A DNA stretch of 64,000 bases, from assembly GCF_012927485.1 (NCBI RefSeq), contig NZ_JABBPC010000036.1:235996-299995 (forward strand), written 5' to 3'. Made by a program: the position numbers and the translations under genes. This DNA comes from Polaromonas sp. (lineage in GTDB: Bacteria; Pseudomonadota; Gammaproteobacteria; Burkholderiales; Burkholderiaceae_C). The notes beneath the pieces were generated by a model. The model was not told the origin of the DNA. It did no database searches and saw only the letters and a program-made list of their open reading frames with translations. Below, piece after piece: positions 26,169 to 37,497 of the stretch (position 1 is the stretch's first letter; each line of letters begins with the position of its first letter).

Positions 26169-28312
26169 ACAAGCAGACATGGACATTAGGGGCGAAGGCG
26201 ACGCGAGGTAGTCTGCTGAGTTTGGTTGGACGTGTGTTGCTCTCTGTTGCACTCAGCGTGATATTGTTCGCGCACACTCCGCCACTTGAGGCGCAAACGC
26301 ACAATGCGATCCAGGCTGTTTCTGGCTCGGTTCAGGGAAGTTCGGAAATTATTCGAATCGATTTTGCCGAACCCTTGGCGACTGCGCCTACCGGGTTTAG
26401 TATCCAGACTCCTGCGCGCATTGCTCTTGATTTTCCCGGCGTTAGTAATTCAATGGGTCGTTCCGCTGTTGATTTGAACCTTGGAAATTTGCGTTCGGTG
26501 AATGTAGTTCAAGCAGGTGAGCGAACCCGAGTGGTGCTCAGCCTCAAGGCGTCTACTCCGTACAAAGCTGAGATTCAAGGCAAGACGCTGCTAATTATCT
26601 TGGACTCTCCCACCATTGCAGTACCTTCTGCTGCAACTACGCCGATTTTTGCCGAGAGCCGCAACCGCGACACCCTTCCGCTCAAAGACATTGACTTCCG
26701 CCGGGGGACAGACAATTCAGGACGAATTGTGGTCGGACTGGCCAATAATGAGGTTGGCGTTGACATTCGCCAACAAGGCCAAACATTAGTGGTCGAATTT
26801 CTGAAAACTGCGTTGCCCGAGGGATTACGACGTCGCCTGGATGTTACTGATTTCGGGACGCCTGTCCAAACAGTCACTACTTTCCAAGTCGGCGACAAGG
26901 TGCGCATGGTCATCGAGCCTAAAGGTTTGTGGGAACACAGCGCGTATCAAAGTGATAACCAATTTGTTTTGGAAGTGCGTCCACAAAAAGTCGATTCGGA
27001 AAAACTGACTCAAGGTGTGGGTTATAACGGGGAAAAACTGTCGCTCAATTTTCAGAATATTGAAATTCGTTCTCTTTTACAAGTTATTGCGGATTTTACA
27101 AACTTCAATATTGTGACTTCAGATACGGTTGCCGGTGCCGTAACCCTGCGTTTGAAGGATGTCCCCTGGGACCAGGCACTGGATATTATCTTGCAGGCCA
27201 AGGGCTTGGGAATGCGCAAGGTAGGCAATGTGTTGTTAATAGCGCCCAAGGATGAACTGGCAGCTAAAGACAAGCTCGATTTAGAATCTAGAAATGCCAT
27301 TCAGAGCCTGGAGCAAGTGCGGACGCAGGACTTTAAGCTGAACTATGCCAAGGCTTCGGATGTCGCTGCCGGACTGTTGGGCACGGGGGGAGCAGGCACC
27401 ACCAAAATATTATCACCTCGCGGCAGCGTTATATCGGAGTCACGTACCAACCAGTTATTTGTCACAGATATTCCGACCAAGCTGGAGCAAGTTCAAAGTT
27501 TGATTGCGAAGTTGGATATTCCCGTACGTCAGGTTTTGATTGAGTCGCGTATTGTCGAAGCGTCAGACTCTTTCGGAAAATCGCTCGGGGTCCGGCTGGG
27601 CGGCCGACCTTTCAATACGACCAGCAACGTTATGGTTGGCAGCACTTACATTGCACCCAGCGTTCCAACGGGAACAGCGCCTAAACTCGGGCTTAATATA
27701 GGCACCTATGCAGGAGACTTTGTCAATCTGCCAACGGCGGGACAAAGCGGTTTTCCAGCAGCCACCTTCGCAGTGTCACTTTTCAACTCGTCATTGACAC
27801 GCCTTTTGAACCTTGAAATCTCCGCGATGGAGGCAGATGGTCAAGGCAAGATTGTTTCAAGCCCCAGGATTGTGACCGCCGACCAAGTGAAAGCGGTGAT
27901 CGAGCAGGGCACAGAGTTGCCCTACCAGCAGTCGACTTCCAGCGGCGCTACGTCGGTATCTTTTCGGAAAGCTAACCTGAAGCTTGAAGTGACACCTCAG
28001 ATTACGCCGGAAGGAAATGTTATTTTGAATGTTGATGTTACCAAGGATAGCGTGGGGCAAGCTACTACTGCCGGGTTCGCCATCAACACCAAACACATAC
28101 AAACGCAGGTTCTTGTGGATAACGGAGGCACGGTGGTGATCGGCGGAATTTTTGAACAAACAGATCGAGTAGATGAAGCCAAGGTACCGTTTCTGGGCGA
28201 TCTGCCGGGAGTCGGTATTTTGTTTAAAACAAAAACCCGCACGGCCAACAAGTCTGAACTGCTGGTGTTCATTACGCCGAAAGTACTCGCCGGCGGAGCA
28301 ACGCCGCGATAG
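26165..28312 (+). CDS. pilQ: Type IV pilus secretin PilQ
   Basis: 715-aa outer-membrane secretin through which the pilus exits. After a signal peptide (VLLSVALSVILFAHTPPLEAQ) there are two AMIN domains (about 45-270), an STN/N0 domain (LSLNFQNIEIRSLLQVIADF), an N1 domain and the C-terminal secretin core (VPFLGDLPGVGILFKTK and ELLVFITPKVL). The ATG at 26165 overlaps the pilP stop (ATGA); the track start at 26120 lies inside pilP. Last gene of pilMNOPQ, followed by aroK as in many proteobacteria. Confidence 0.96.
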   Translation: MNKQTWTLGAKATRGSLLSLVGRVLLSVALSVILFAHTPPLEAQTHNAIQAVSGSVQGSSEIIRIDFAEPLATAPTGFSIQTPARIALDFPGVSNSMGRSAVDLNLGNLRSVNVVQAGERTRVVLSLKASTPYKAEIQGKTLLIILDSPTIAVPSAATTPIFAESRNRDTLPLKDIDFRRGTDNSGRIVVGLANNEVGVDIRQQGQTLVVEFLKTALPEGLRRRLDVTDFGTPVQTVTTFQVGDKVRMVIEPKGLWEHSAYQSDNQFVLEVRPQKVDSEKLTQGVGYNGEKLSLNFQNIEIRSLLQVIADFTNFNIVTSDTVAGAVTLRLKDVPWDQALDIILQAKGLGMRKVGNVLLIAPKDELAAKDKLDLESRNAIQSLEQVRTQDFKLNYAKASDVAAGLLGTGGAGTTKILSPRGSVISESRTNQLFVTDIPTKLEQVQSLIAKLDIPVRQVLIESRIVEASDSFGKSLGVRLGGRPFNTTSNVMVGSTYIAPSVPTGTAPKLGLNIGTYAGDFVNLPTAGQSGFPAATFAVSLFNSSLTRLLNLEISAMEADGQGKIVSSPRIVTADQVKAVIEQGTELPYQQSTSSGATSVSFRKANLKLEVTPQITPEGNVILNVDVTKDSVGQATTAGFAINTKHIQTQVLVDNGGTVVIGGIFEQTDRVDEAKVPFLGDLPGVGILFKTKTRTANKSELLVFITPKVLAGGATPR

Positions 28313-28467
28313 TTCGAGTCATGTAAATTAATAGCGGGATCGCCCCTCGGTGAGGATTTTGATGTGGTGCTGTAGCCGGCAGATCTTCCGGTCCGGTGCC
28401 ACAGCGCCCTACTTCAGGAAATCTTTGCTTCGTGCAGGTACTAACGTTAGCGGCACATCCTATCCAA

Positions 28468-29007
28468 GTGAATCCAAGCTTCTTGAAAATTTCATGCGTG
28501 GGTCTTCCGGGTTCTGGAAAGTCGACGGTTGGCAGGCACCTTGCCAAAAGGTTGGGTTTGGAGTTCATCGACTCGGACCACGTGATAGAACAGCGTACGG
28601 GATGCTCCGTTCGCGTTTTTTTCCAACGTGAAGGCGAGGCTTCTTTTCGTGATCTTGAACAATTGGTCATTGATGAGTTGACCCAAGGCCTTCCATGTGT
28701 TCTTTCGAGCGGTGGGGGCGCTGTTTTGCGGCTCGCGAACCGCGAGCGTCTTCGGCAGCGTACGCACGTCATTTACCTTCACTCTTTGCCGGAAGAGATT
28801 TTTCGCCGGTTGCGACATGACCAGAGCCGACCCTTGCTTCAGGTGCCAGATCCGCTCGCCAGGCTTCGTGATCTTTACCACGCACGCGACCCGCTCTACC
28901 GCGAGACCGCTCATTTCGTGATTGAAACCGGTCGACCATCGGTTGCAACCCTGGTCAACATGATCGTCATGCAACTCGAACTGGCTGGCGTCATTCGGGC
29001 ACCATAG
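28468..29007 (+). CDS. aroK: Shikimate kinase
   Basis: About 179-aa enzyme that phosphorylates shikimate in chorismate synthesis. The P-loop is GLPGSGKST, followed by FIDSDHVIEQRTG (shikimate-binding Asp), the FR of EASFRDLE, the SSGGGAV loop and the lid RPLL. A GTG start at 28468 gives the family-length protein (VNPSFLKISCVGLPG...); the track start (GTG at 28396) adds 24 unlikely residues. No Shine-Dalgarno is clear, so the start is approximate. It precedes aroB, the previous enzyme group in the same pathway. Confidence 0.93.
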   Translation: MNPSFLKISCVGLPGSGKSTVGRHLAKRLGLEFIDSDHVIEQRTGCSVRVFFQREGEASFRDLEQLVIDELTQGLPCVLSSGGGAVLRLANRERLRQRTHVIYLHSLPEEIFRRLRHDQSRPLLQVPDPLARLRDLYHARDPLYRETAHFVIETGRPSVATLVNMIVMQLELAGVIRAP

Positions 29008-29094
29008 CGTGCGCCACATCGCAGTGGCGGACGGCCTACTGCAACAAAACCGGACAGGTAAAAAAAACTGACGAGTGCCTCTACACTTGCCGTT

Positions 29095-30210
29095 ATGCAA
29101 GCAAATTCTTCTTCCGAAGCGGTCCAGGTACACATCAGTCTGGCTGAACGTAGCTATCCAATTTTGATTGGTTCCAAGCTGCTTGGTTGCGCGCTCACCT
29201 ACGAAAACCTGCCTGCCGCCGCGACAGCTCTGGTGGTGTCCAACACGACCGTAGCTCCGCTGTATGCGGAGCCGCTGATGCAAGCGCTGCAGGCGCGTTA
29301 TGGCCGGGTGTTGCTGGTCACGTTGCCGGATGGGGAGATTTACAAGGACTGGGCCACCCTTCAGTTGATCTTTGACGCTTTGTTGGAAAGCGGTTGTGAC
29401 CGCAAAACCGTACTTTTTGCATTAGGCGGTGGTGTCGTCGGCGATATGACGGGTTTTGCTGCAGCAAGTTACATGCGTGGCGTGCCATTTGTGCAGATAC
29501 CCACGACGCTTCTGGCTCAAGTGGACTCATCCGTAGGCGGCAAAACGGGTATCAACCATCCGTTGGGGAAAAACATGATCGGAGCGTTTTACCAGCCTCT
29601 CTTGGTGGTGTGTGACCTTGATGTGTTGACGACGCTGCCGCCCCGTGAACTGAGTGCCGGCTTGGCAGAGGTGATTAAATATGGGCCGATCGCCGATATG
29701 CTGTTTTTCGAATGGATCGAAGCCCACCTTGATGCGCTGCTGGCGAAAGAGCCGACCGCACTCTCGCACGCCATACAACGCAGTTGTGAGATCAAAGCCC
29801 GGGTAGTGAGTCAGGATGAGCGCGAGTCTGGCTTGCGGGCGATTTTGAATTTTGGCCATACCTTTGGGCACGCGATCGAATCTGGCATGGGGTATGGAAA
29901 TTGGCTGCACGGCGAAGGCGTGGGCTGCGGCATGGTGATGGCGGCGCACCTGTCGCAGCAATTGGGTTTGGTTGATAGCCGGTTTGTCGAGCGCTTAACC
30001 AGCCTTATCCGGCGAGCCGGGTTGCCGGTGAAGGGACCGGTACTTTCGACGACTGACAATGCCGGTCGCTACCTCGAACTCATGCGCATCGATAAAAAAT
30101 CCGAGGCGGGAGAGATTCGGTTTGTGCTGATTGAGGGACCTGGTAAGGCTTCAGTGCGCACTGCGCCCGATGCGCTGGTGCGCAAAGTGATCGACGCATG
30201 CTGTGCGTAG
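29095..30210 (+). CDS. aroB: 3-dehydroquinate synthase
   Basis: 371-aa NAD- and metal-dependent enzyme converting DAHP to 3-dehydroquinate. Conserved parts include [10 protein letters not shown], the [19 protein letters not shown] nucleotide site, [18 protein letters not shown], the metal-binding segment GHTFGHAIE, and [15 protein letters not shown]. It follows aroK after 87 nt and precedes dgt after 92 nt, a conserved order. Confidence 0.97.
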   Translation: MQANSSSEAVQVHISLAERSYPILIGSKLLGCALTYENLPAAATALVVSNTTVAPLYAEPLMQALQARYGRVLLVTLPDGEIYKDWATLQLIFDALLESGCDRKTVLFALGGGVVGDMTGFAAASYMRGVPFVQIPTTLLAQVDSSVGGKTGINHPLGKNMIGAFYQPLLVVCDLDVLTTLPPRELSAGLAEVIKYGPIADMLFFEWIEAHLDALLAKEPTALSHAIQRSCEIKARVVSQDERESGLRAILNFGHTFGHAIESGMGYGNWLHGEGVGCGMVMAAHLSQQLGLVDSRFVERLTSLIRRAGLPVKGPVLSTTDNAGRYLELMRIDKKSEAGEIRFVLIEGPGKASVRTAPDALVRKVIDACCA

Positions 30211-30302
30211 TCAACGGTCCGAATTCCCATCAACGCGCGATTGAAACATTAGCTAATTGTGGACACGGCGATGGGACTGCAGTTGTTTTTCGTATTTAAT
30301 TT

Positions 30303-31502
30303 ATGACTTGGGCACCCGCTGCATGTGATCCCGCGTTGTCGCGCGGTCGACGTTATCCTGAAGCCCCAGCGCCGACGCGGTCCGACTTCCAGCGGGATCG
30401 CGACCGAATTGTGCACTCCACGGCTTTTCGCCGTTTAGTCTACAAAACTCAGGTATTTTTGAACCATGAAGGCGACCTGTTCCGCACTCGCCTGACTCAT
30501 TCGCTGGAGGTTGCGCAACTGGGGCGCTCAATTGCCCGCACTCTTCAGCTAAATGAAGACTTGGTTGAAGCGATTGCCCTGGCGCACGATCTAGGCCACA
30601 CGCCCTTCGGGCACGCGGGGCAGGATGCCTTGAATGCGTGCCTGAGAGCTCACAATCCTGCCAGCGCGGGTTTTGAACACAATTTGCAAAGTCTACGCGT
30701 CGTGGATGCGCTGGAGGAAAGTTACCCCGCGTACAACGGTTTGAATTTGACGTTCGAGACACGCGAAGGCATCTTGAAGCACTGCTCAAAACGTAATGCC
30801 CGCCATATTGAGGCTCGCGAGCCTTTCGGCGTAGCGCACCGGTTTGTCGAGCAGGCAGGCAGTGGTCCGGCATGGCGCCAGCCCAGTCTGGAGGCGCAGC
30901 TGGCCAATCTGGCGGATGAAATTGCTTACAACGCCCACGATATTGATGATGGCGTTCGCTCGGGACTGCTGAGCCTGGAACAGTTGGAAGAGGTGGCGCT
31001 GTTCCGTCAGTATCGATGCGAAACGACGGCGGCCTATCCCTATTTGAAGGGGCGACGCCTGCTGTTTGAGACCATACGGCGCATGCTCAGTGCGCAAGTC
31101 TACGACGTGATCGACGCAACGCGCCTGACGCTGAAAAAAGCGGCGCCGGCCAACGTTCAGGCGGTGCGCGAACAGGGCGCGCTGGTTTGTTTTTCGGTTC
31201 AAATGTCCTTGCAGTCGGCGTCCCTCAAGCACTTTCTGCTGCAAAATTTATACCGTCACGCTCAAGTTGTAGAAACCACGGAAGCCGCCAAGCAGGTTGT
31301 GCGCGATTTGTTTGATGCTTACATGGCCGACCCGGCCCAACTGCCGCAGGCCCATATTGACCGCTTCGACGGCATCGGAGCCTCCCACGCCGCTGGCGCC
31401 AAACCCGAGCGCGTGGTGGCCGACTATATCGCCGGCATGACCGACCGTTTCGCCGCCAAAGAGCATGAGCGGATCATGGGGCACGCTGTTTTCCCCGTTT
31501 GA
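30303..31502 (+). CDS. dgt: Deoxyguanosinetriphosphate triphosphohydrolase-like protein
   Basis: 399-aa HD-domain hydrolase that cleaves dNTPs to nucleoside and triphosphate. HD residues are visible in LTHSLEVAQLGR (His66) and AHDLGHTPFGHAGQDAL (His95, Asp96), with a further metal Asp in IAYNAHDIDDGVRSG. Arg-rich start RDRDRIVHSTAFRRL is typical of type-2 dGTPases. No obvious Shine-Dalgarno. A hairpin without a U-tract follows. Confidence 0.94.
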   Translation: MTWAPAACDPALSRGRRYPEAPAPTRSDFQRDRDRIVHSTAFRRLVYKTQVFLNHEGDLFRTRLTHSLEVAQLGRSIARTLQLNEDLVEAIALAHDLGHTPFGHAGQDALNACLRAHNPASAGFEHNLQSLRVVDALEESYPAYNGLNLTFETREGILKHCSKRNARHIEAREPFGVAHRFVEQAGSGPAWRQPSLEAQLANLADEIAYNAHDIDDGVRSGLLSLEQLEEVALFRQYRCETTAAYPYLKGRRLLFETIRRMLSAQVYDVIDATRLTLKKAAPANVQAVREQGALVCFSVQMSLQSASLKHFLLQNLYRHAQVVETTEAAKQVVRDLFDAYMADPAQLPQAHIDRFDGIGASHAAGAKPERVVADYIAGMTDRFAAKEHERIMGHAVFPV

Positions 31503-31533
31503 AAATAAGAACACTGAGGGAGGGTTTCATGGC

Positions 31534-31548
31534 GCGGTCTTGGACCGC
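31534..31548. repeat. Small hairpin downstream of dgt
   Basis: Perfect 6-bp inverted repeat GCGGTC-TTG-GACCGC, 32 nt after the dgt stop. Flanks agggttt and aatccct can extend the pairing loosely. No T-run follows, so it is not a standard intrinsic terminator. It may be a transcript end or a REP-like element beside the RAYT gene. Confidence 0.4.
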
Positions 31549-31626
31549 AATCCCTGAAGAAAGTCGGCTTACGCTCCTAATTCGCGATTGAAATAGCCCC
31601 ACAACCCAACGCAGACTTTCGCAGTA

Positions 31627-31643
31627 GCTATAAAGATAATAGC
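31627..31643. repeat. 17-nt AT-rich palindromic repeat (copy 1 of 4)
   Basis: GCTATAAAGATAATAGC, fitting GCTAT-N8-TAGC. Lies between dgt and the RAYT gene, 79 nt upstream of the RAYT start. See copies at 37417, 47131 and 50285. Confidence 0.6.
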
Positions 31644-31721
31644 AAATTTTTCACGTCGATATTCTGAATAGGGGAGGCCGGAATCCACTTATCATGACGC
31701 AAACTTCAGGCAAAGCATCTT

Positions 31722-32420
31722 ATGGCCCGTCTTCCCCGTCTTACGCTGCCGGGCTATCCGCATCACATCATCCAGCGGGGCAATAACCGGCAGGTCATTT
31801 TTTCATCGATGGCCCACTACCAGATGATCTTGGCGCTACTGAATGAAAATGCCCTGAAGTTTGGCGTGGCGCTGCATGCCTATGTGTTGATGAACAACCA
31901 TTTTCATTTGCTCGCAACCCCTGCAACCGATGAGGCGCTACCGCAGATGATGCAAGCGGTCGGCCGCAGCTATGTGCGTTATTTCAACGACAGCCAAGGA
32001 CGTTCAGGTACCTTGTGGGAAGGGCGCTACCGCTCGACAGTAATAGAAACTGACCGTTACTTGTTGGCCTGTATGGCCTACATCGATCTCAATCCCGTGC
32101 GTTCCGGAGTGATGAAAGAGGCGAGAGACTATCCCTGGTCCAGCCATGGCCACTACATCGGTTTGCGGACGGACAAAATGGTGACACCCCACGCCTTGTT
32201 CTGGGCACTGGGTAACACACCCTTCGCGCGTGAAGCCGCTTACGCCGAATTGGTAAAAGCGGGCATCACGCAGAAGCAACAGGACGCGTTGACCCAATCG
32301 GCTCTTAGTGGATGGGCGTTAGGCGACGACGATTTCGTGTCTGATCTCCAAAAACGGACAGCTCGTCGAATCAAGAAAAATCAGCCCGGGCGTCCCACCG
32401 GAAAATCTCGGCAAGAGTAA
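31722..32420 (+). mobile_element. REP-associated tyrosine transposase (RAYT, Y1 HUH family)
   Basis: 232-aa single-strand DNA nuclease of the Y1 transposase family. N-terminus MARLPRLTLPGYPHHIIQRGNNRQ is diagnostic, the HUH motif is HFH (His60, His62 in MNNHFHLLATP), and the catalytic Tyr84 lies in GRSYVRYFN. Also visible are GTLWEGRYRSTVIE and YIDLNPVRSG. A basic tail (KRTARRIKKNQPGRPTGKSR) ends the protein. RAYTs are single-copy domesticated transposases that act on REP palindromes rather than mobilising themselves. It sits between dgt and gltB, which are usually near neighbours in this group, so it is probably an insertion. The ORF is intact; no terminal inverted repeats were seen. Confidence 0.92.
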
Positions 32421-32652
32421 GAACGCAGCACCCGTGACATTCATTTACCTGGCAACGAGTTTTAACATGTCCCCAATTAAAGTTTATGGTGTTTTCGCGG
32501 TCATTAATTAGAATCTGACCCTTATTAAAGTGCTTGGTGATATTGTTGCGGTGCACTATGCTGTGTATTCTGTGAAAAATTATGAACCCTGGGGGAAGGA
32601 GTGATGCGCGCCCGCTGCGCCGCTTTTGTCTTCCAAACGATGAGGAATTGCC
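32421..32652. other. 232-nt gap upstream of gltB
   Basis: Contains the motif tgtccccaattaa common after RAYT genes (recollection), several A/T-rich patches and the gltB leader. The segment TGCGGTGCACTATGCTGTG has one TGCAC half-site resembling an NtrC site but no matching second half. No hairpin or clear -35/-10 pair was identified. GAGGA precedes the gltB ATG. Confidence 0.35.
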
Positions 32653-35600
32653 ATGACCACGGCTGCAGAAATTAAGCACTTTGAACAACACGGTTTGTAT
32701 GCTGGCGCCAATGAGCACGATGCGTGCGGCGTCGGATTTGTCGCGCACATCAAAGGTCACAAAAGCCATGCCATCGTCCAGCAGGGTCTTAAAATCCTTG
32801 AAAACCTTGATCACCGGGGGGCAGTGGGCGCTGACAAGTTAATGGGCGACGGCGCCGGCATACTGATTCAATTGCCCGATGCCCTCTACCGGGAAGAGAT
32901 GGCTAAACAAGGCGTTAACCTGCCCCCTCCGGGAGAATATGGCGTCGGCATGGTGTTTTTACCCAAAGAACACGCGTCCCGTCTGGCATGCCAGCAGGCG
33001 TTGGAACGCGCTGTCAAGGCCGAGGGCCAAATGCTGCTCGGCTGGCGCGATGTACCGGTTAACCGCGAGATGCCCATGTCGCCCACGGTGCGCGAAAAGG
33101 AACCCATTCTTCGGCAGATATTCATTGGCCGCGGCAATGACGTAATTGTTCAGGACGCGCTGGAACGCAAGCTGTACGTGATTCGCAAAACTGCCAGCGC
33201 GGCCGTTCAGAAACTGCACCTCACGCACAGCAAAGAGTATTACGTCCCCAGCATGTCCAGCCGCACAGTGGTTTACAAAGGCTTGTTGCTGGCCACGCAG
33301 GTAGGCACTTACTACCGGGATCTAACGGATACCCGCTGCGTTTCGGCGCTGGGTCTGGTGCACCAGCGTTTTTCGACCAACACCTTTCCAGAGTGGCCGC
33401 TGGCGCATCCCTATCGCTATGTTGCGCACAACGGTGAGATCAACACCGTCAAGGGGAACTACAACTGGATGAGGGCACGCGAAGGCGTGATGTCCTCACC
33501 CGTGCTCGGCGCCGATCTACAAAAACTTTACCCAATCACCTTCGCCGGCCAATCCGATACCGCCACCTTTGACAATTGCCTTGAGCTGCTGACCATGGCG
33601 GGTTACCCCATCAGCCAGGCCGTGATGATGATGATTCCCGAGCCCTGGGAGCAGCACACCAGCATGGACGAGCGCCGCAAGGCTTTTTACGAATACCATG
33701 CGGCCATGCTGGAACCGTGGGACGGTCCAGCGTCTATCGTGTTCACCGACGGCCGTCAGATTGGTGCGACGTTGGACCGCAATGGCCTGCGTCCATCGCG
33801 TTATTGCGTGACCGATGATGATCTGGTCATCATGGCCTCTGAATCAGGTGTGTTGCCGATTCCCGAACACAAAATTGTGCGCAAGTGGCGTTTGCAGCCC
33901 GGCAAAATGTTCCTGATCGATCTGGAGCAAGGTCGCATGGTGGACGATGAGGAGATCAAGGCGACGCTGGCCAACAGCAAGCCTTACAAGCAGTGGATTG
34001 AAAACCTGCGCATCAAGCTGGATGATGTCCCCAGCGAAGCGCCGACCGCATCAGTCGCTTCCAAAACCCCGACTTTGCCGGCGGCTTCGCTGCTGGACCG
34101 CCAGCAGGCTTTTGGCTACACCCAGGAAGATATCAAATTCCTGATATCACCCATGGCCATCAATGGCGAGGAAGCTACCGGCTCCATGGGCAATGACAGT
34201 CCGCTGGCCGTGCTGTCGAATCGGAACAAGCCGCTCTATAACTACTTCAAGCAATTGTTCGCGCAGGTCACCAACCCGCCGATTGACCCGATTCGCGAAG
34301 CCATCGTGATGTCGCTGGTGTCCTTCGTCGGACCCAAACCCAACCTGCTCGACATCAACCAGGTCAACCCGCCCATGCGCCTGGAAGTCAGTCAGCCCGT
34401 GCTGAACTGCGCCAACATGCAAAAACTGCGCGATATCGAAGCACACACCCAGGGCAAGTTCAAGAGCTACACCCTGGACATCACCTATCCGCTGGTTTGG
34501 GGCCATGAAGGGGTGGAGGCCAAACTTGCATCCCTGTGCGCTGAAGCGGTGGATGCCATCAAAGGCGGAAAAAATATCCTGATCGTGAGTGACCGGGCCG
34601 TGAGTGCAAGCCAGGTTGCCATTCCGGCTGTGCTGGCACTTTCAGCCATTCACCAGCACTTGGTGAAAGAGGGCTTGCGCACCACCGCAGGGCTGGTGGT
34701 TGAGACCGGTTCCGCGAGAGAAGTGCACCACTTTGCCGTGCTCGCAGGGTATGGCGCAGAAGCGGTTCATCCCTACCTCGCCATGGAGACACTGGCCGAG
34801 CTGTCCCGGGGACTTCCGGGCGACTTGAACACCGACAAGGCAATTTACAACTACACCAAAGCGGTTGGCAAAGGTCTTTCCAAGATCATGTCCAAGATGG
34901 GGGTGTCGACTTACATGAGCTATTGCGGTGCCCAGTTGTTCGAGGCGATTGGTCTGAACCGCGAAACCGTGGACAAATTCTTTACGGGCACGGCCAGTCA
35001 GGTCGAGGGCATGGGTGTGTTCGAGATTGCAGAGGAAGCCTTGCGCATGCACAAGGCCGCCTTTAGTGAAGATCCGGTGCTGGCCAATATGCTCGATGCA
35101 GGCGGTGAATACGCCTGGCGCGTACGCGGCGAAGACCACATGTGGACGCCTGACGCGATTGCCAAACTGCAGCATTCCACGCGTTCGAATAACTGGAATA
35201 CCTACAAAGAGTATGCCCAGCTGATCAACGACCAGAATCGCCGCCACATGACCTTGCGTGGTTTGTTCGAATTCAAGATTGACCCCAGCAAAGCGATCCC
35301 GATTGATGAGGTCGAGTCCGCCAAGGAAATCGTCAAACGGTTCGTAACGGGTGCCATGTCGTTGGGCTCGATCAGCACCGAAGCGCATGCTACTTTGGCT
35401 GTGGCCATGAATCGCATTGGCGGCAAGAGCAACACCGGTGAGGGCGGAGAGGATCCAAACCGCTATCGCCAGGAACTCAAGGGCATTCCGATCAAAAAGG
35501 GAGAGACGCTGAAAAGCGTGATCGGTCCCAAGCAGGTCGAGGTCGATCTGCCTTTGCAGGACGGTGATTCACTACGTTCGCGTATCAAGCAGGTCGCTTC

Positions 35601-37401
35601 GGGCCGCTTTGGGGTTACCACCGAGTATTTGGTATCGGCTGACCAGATCCAGATCAAGATGGCGCAGGGTGCCAAGCCCGGTGAGGGCGGTCAGCTGCCA
35701 GGCGGCAAGGTGAGTGAATACATCGGTAGCCTGCGCTACTCGGTGCCGGGAGTGGGCTTGATTTCGCCACCGCCCCATCACGACATCTACTCGATCGAGG
35801 ACCTCGCGCAGTTGATCCACGACTTGAAAAACGTCAACCCGCGTGCCAGCATCAGCGTCAAGCTGGTCAGCGAAGTCGGCGTGGGGACGATTGCGGCAGG
35901 CGTGGCCAAGGCCAAGTCTGACCACGTGGTCATTGCCGGCCATGACGGAGGCACGGGCGCATCGCCCTGGTCGTCCATAAAGCATGCAGGCTCTCCTTGG
36001 GAAATTGGCCTGGCTGAAACCCAGCAGACGCTGGTACTCAACCGATTGCGCGGCCGTATTCGGGTTCAGGCTGACGGCCAGATGAAAACCGGTCGCGACG
36101 TGGTCATCGGCGGGCTGTTGGGGGCCGACGAATTCGGCTTTGCCACGGCGCCGCTGGTGGTCGAAGGCTGCATCATGATGCGCAAATGCCATCTCAATAC
36201 CTGCCCGGTGGGCGTGGCAACGCAAGACCCGGTATTGCGTCAAAAATTCAGTGGCAAGCCTGAGCATGTGGTCAATTACTTCTTTTTTGTCGCCGAGGAA
36301 GCGCGCCAGCTCATGGCCCAACTGGGGGTGCGCAAGTTCGATGACCTGATTGGCCGCGCCGACCTGCTGGATACACAAAAAGGCATTTCACATTGGAAGG
36401 CCAGCGGCCTGGACTTTAGCCGTCTGTTCTATCAACCCCATGTGCCAGCCGATGTGCCGCGCAGGCATGTGATGGAGCAAGACCACGGGCTCGAAAAAGC
36501 ACTCGACATTCGCCTGATTGAAAAATCAAGAGCGGCCCTCGAAAAGGGGGAGAAAGTTCAGTTCATCGAGGTTGCGCGGAACGTCAACCGAACCGTGGGC
36601 GCCATGTTGTCCGGCGAATTGACGCGCATGCGCCCTGAAGGTTTGCCCGACGACACCTTGCGCATCCAGCTCGAGGGGACGGGCGGCCAGTCCTTTGGGG
36701 CCTTCCTCGCCAAAGGCATCACGCTTTACCTGATTGGCGACGCGAACGACTACACCGGCAAGGGTCTCTCGGGGGGTCGCATCGTGGTGCGGCCTAGTAT
36801 CGACTTCCGCGGTGATGCCGTCAAAAACACCATTGTCGGCAACACGGTGCTTTATGGTGCCACCACTGGCGAAGCCTTTTTCAGTGGAGTCGCGGGTGAA
36901 CGTTTTGCCGTTCGCCTGTCGGGTGCGACCGCCGTGGTGGAAGGCACGGGTGACCATGGCTGCGAATACATGACCGGCGGCACGGTGGTCGTGCTCGGCA
37001 AGACTGGCCGTAACTTTGCCGCGGGGATGAGCGGTGGCGTGGCCTATGTCTATGACGAAGACGGACAGTTTGCAACGCGTTGCAACACCTCCATGGTGTC
37101 GATGGACCGTGTGGTGACCACTGCCGAGCAGCACAGCCATGACAAGGCGGACTTGCATACTGGCGAAAGCGATGAAGAGCTGCTCAAACGCCTGTTGCAA
37201 GAGCACAACCGCTGGACCGGCAGCAAGCGTGCCAGAGAGCTGCTGGACCACTGGAACGAATCGCGCTTGAAGTTCGTGAAAGTGTTCCCCAATGAGTACA
37301 AACGGGCCTTGATTGAGCGCAAGGAGCGCCGACTGGACGCGGCGACCGAGACCACGCGCGCGCAGGTTGCCACCAATCAGGAAGCGGTGCTGGCCAAGTA
37401 A
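32653..37401 (+). CDS. gltB: Glutamate synthase (NADPH) large subunit
   Basis: 1582-aa subunit that transfers the glutamine amide to 2-oxoglutarate to form glutamate. Propeptide cleavage would expose Cys25 (DACGVGF) as the N-terminal glutaminase nucleophile. Then follow the central domain, the FMN-binding synthase domain ([43 protein letters not shown]), the Fe-S cysteines in [15 protein letters not shown] and the C-terminal beta-helix ([21 protein letters not shown]). GAGGA precedes the ATG. Expected length. Forms an operon with gltD. Confidence 0.97.
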   Translation: MTTAAEIKHFEQHGLYAGANEHDACGVGFVAHIKGHKSHAIVQQGLKILENLDHRGAVGADKLMGDGAGILIQLPDALYREEMAKQGVNLPPPGEYGVGMVFLPKEHASRLACQQALERAVKAEGQMLLGWRDVPVNREMPMSPTVREKEPILRQIFIGRGNDVIVQDALERKLYVIRKTASAAVQKLHLTHSKEYYVPSMSSRTVVYKGLLLATQVGTYYRDLTDTRCVSALGLVHQRFSTNTFPEWPLAHPYRYVAHNGEINTVKGNYNWMRAREGVMSSPVLGADLQKLYPITFAGQSDTATFDNCLELLTMAGYPISQAVMMMIPEPWEQHTSMDERRKAFYEYHAAMLEPWDGPASIVFTDGRQIGATLDRNGLRPSRYCVTDDDLVIMASESGVLPIPEHKIVRKWRLQPGKMFLIDLEQGRMVDDEEIKATLANSKPYKQWIENLRIKLDDVPSEAPTASVASKTPTLPAASLLDRQQAFGYTQEDIKFLISPMAINGEEATGSMGNDSPLAVLSNRNKPLYNYFKQLFAQVTNPPIDPIREAIVMSLVSFVGPKPNLLDINQVNPPMRLEVSQPVLNCANMQKLRDIEAHTQGKFKSYTLDITYPLVWGHEGVEAKLASLCAEAVDAIKGGKNILIVSDRAVSASQVAIPAVLALSAIHQHLVKEGLRTTAGLVVETGSAREVHHFAVLAGYGAEAVHPYLAMETLAELSRGLPGDLNTDKAIYNYTKAVGKGLSKIMSKMGVSTYMSYCGAQLFEAIGLNRETVDKFFTGTASQVEGMGVFEIAEEALRMHKAAFSEDPVLANMLDAGGEYAWRVRGEDHMWTPDAIAKLQHSTRSNNWNTYKEYAQLINDQNRRHMTLRGLFEFKIDPSKAIPIDEVESAKEIVKRFVTGAMSLGSISTEAHATLAVAMNRIGGKSNTGEGGEDPNRYRQELKGIPIKKGETLKSVIGPKQVEVDLPLQDGDSLRSRIKQVASGRFGVTTEYLVSADQIQIKMAQGAKPGEGGQLPGGKVSEYIGSLRYSVPGVGLISPPPHHDIYSIEDLAQLIHDLKNVNPRASISVKLVSEVGVGTIAAGVAKAKSDHVVIAGHDGGTGASPWSSIKHAGSPWEIGLAETQQTLVLNRLRGRIRVQADGQMKTGRDVVIGGLLGADEFGFATAPLVVEGCIMMRKCHLNTCPVGVATQDPVLRQKFSGKPEHVVNYFFFVAEEARQLMAQLGVRKFDDLIGRADLLDTQKGISHWKASGLDFSRLFYQPHVPADVPRRHVMEQDHGLEKALDIRLIEKSRAALEKGEKVQFIEVARNVNRTVGAMLSGELTRMRPEGLPDDTLRIQLEGTGGQSFGAFLAKGITLYLIGDANDYTGKGLSGGRIVVRPSIDFRGDAVKNTIVGNTVLYGATTGEAFFSGVAGERFAVRLSGATAVVEGTGDHGCEYMTGGTVVVLGKTGRNFAAGMSGGVAYVYDEDGQFATRCNTSMVSMDRVVTTAEQHSHDKADLHTGESDEELLKRLLQEHNRWTGSKRARELLDHWNESRLKFVKVFPNEYKRALIERKERRLDAATETTRAQVATNQEAVLAK

Positions 37402-37416
37402 GGCCTCCCCTTTTTT

Positions 37417-37433
37417 GCTATTGTATTAATAGC
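37417..37433. repeat. 17-nt AT-rich palindromic repeat (copy 2 of 4)
   Basis: GCTATTGTATTAATAGC in the 96-nt gap between gltB and gltD, preceded by a T6 run. Same GCTAT-N8-TAGC pattern as the copies at 31627, 47131 and 50285. Confidence 0.6.
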
Positions 37434-37497
37434 TGTTTGCACCCACTCTCAGAGCGCCAACAGCGTAGAACGCTTAAAAAATCGCAGAGGACTCATC

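Noticed and set aside
32535-32575. NtrC-binding site upstream of gltB
   Set aside because: Only a single TGCAC half-site; the second half and spacing do not match TGCAC-N-GTGCA.
35572-36378. 268-aa minus-strand ORF
   Set aside because: Antisense to gltB; shadow of GC-rich codon use.
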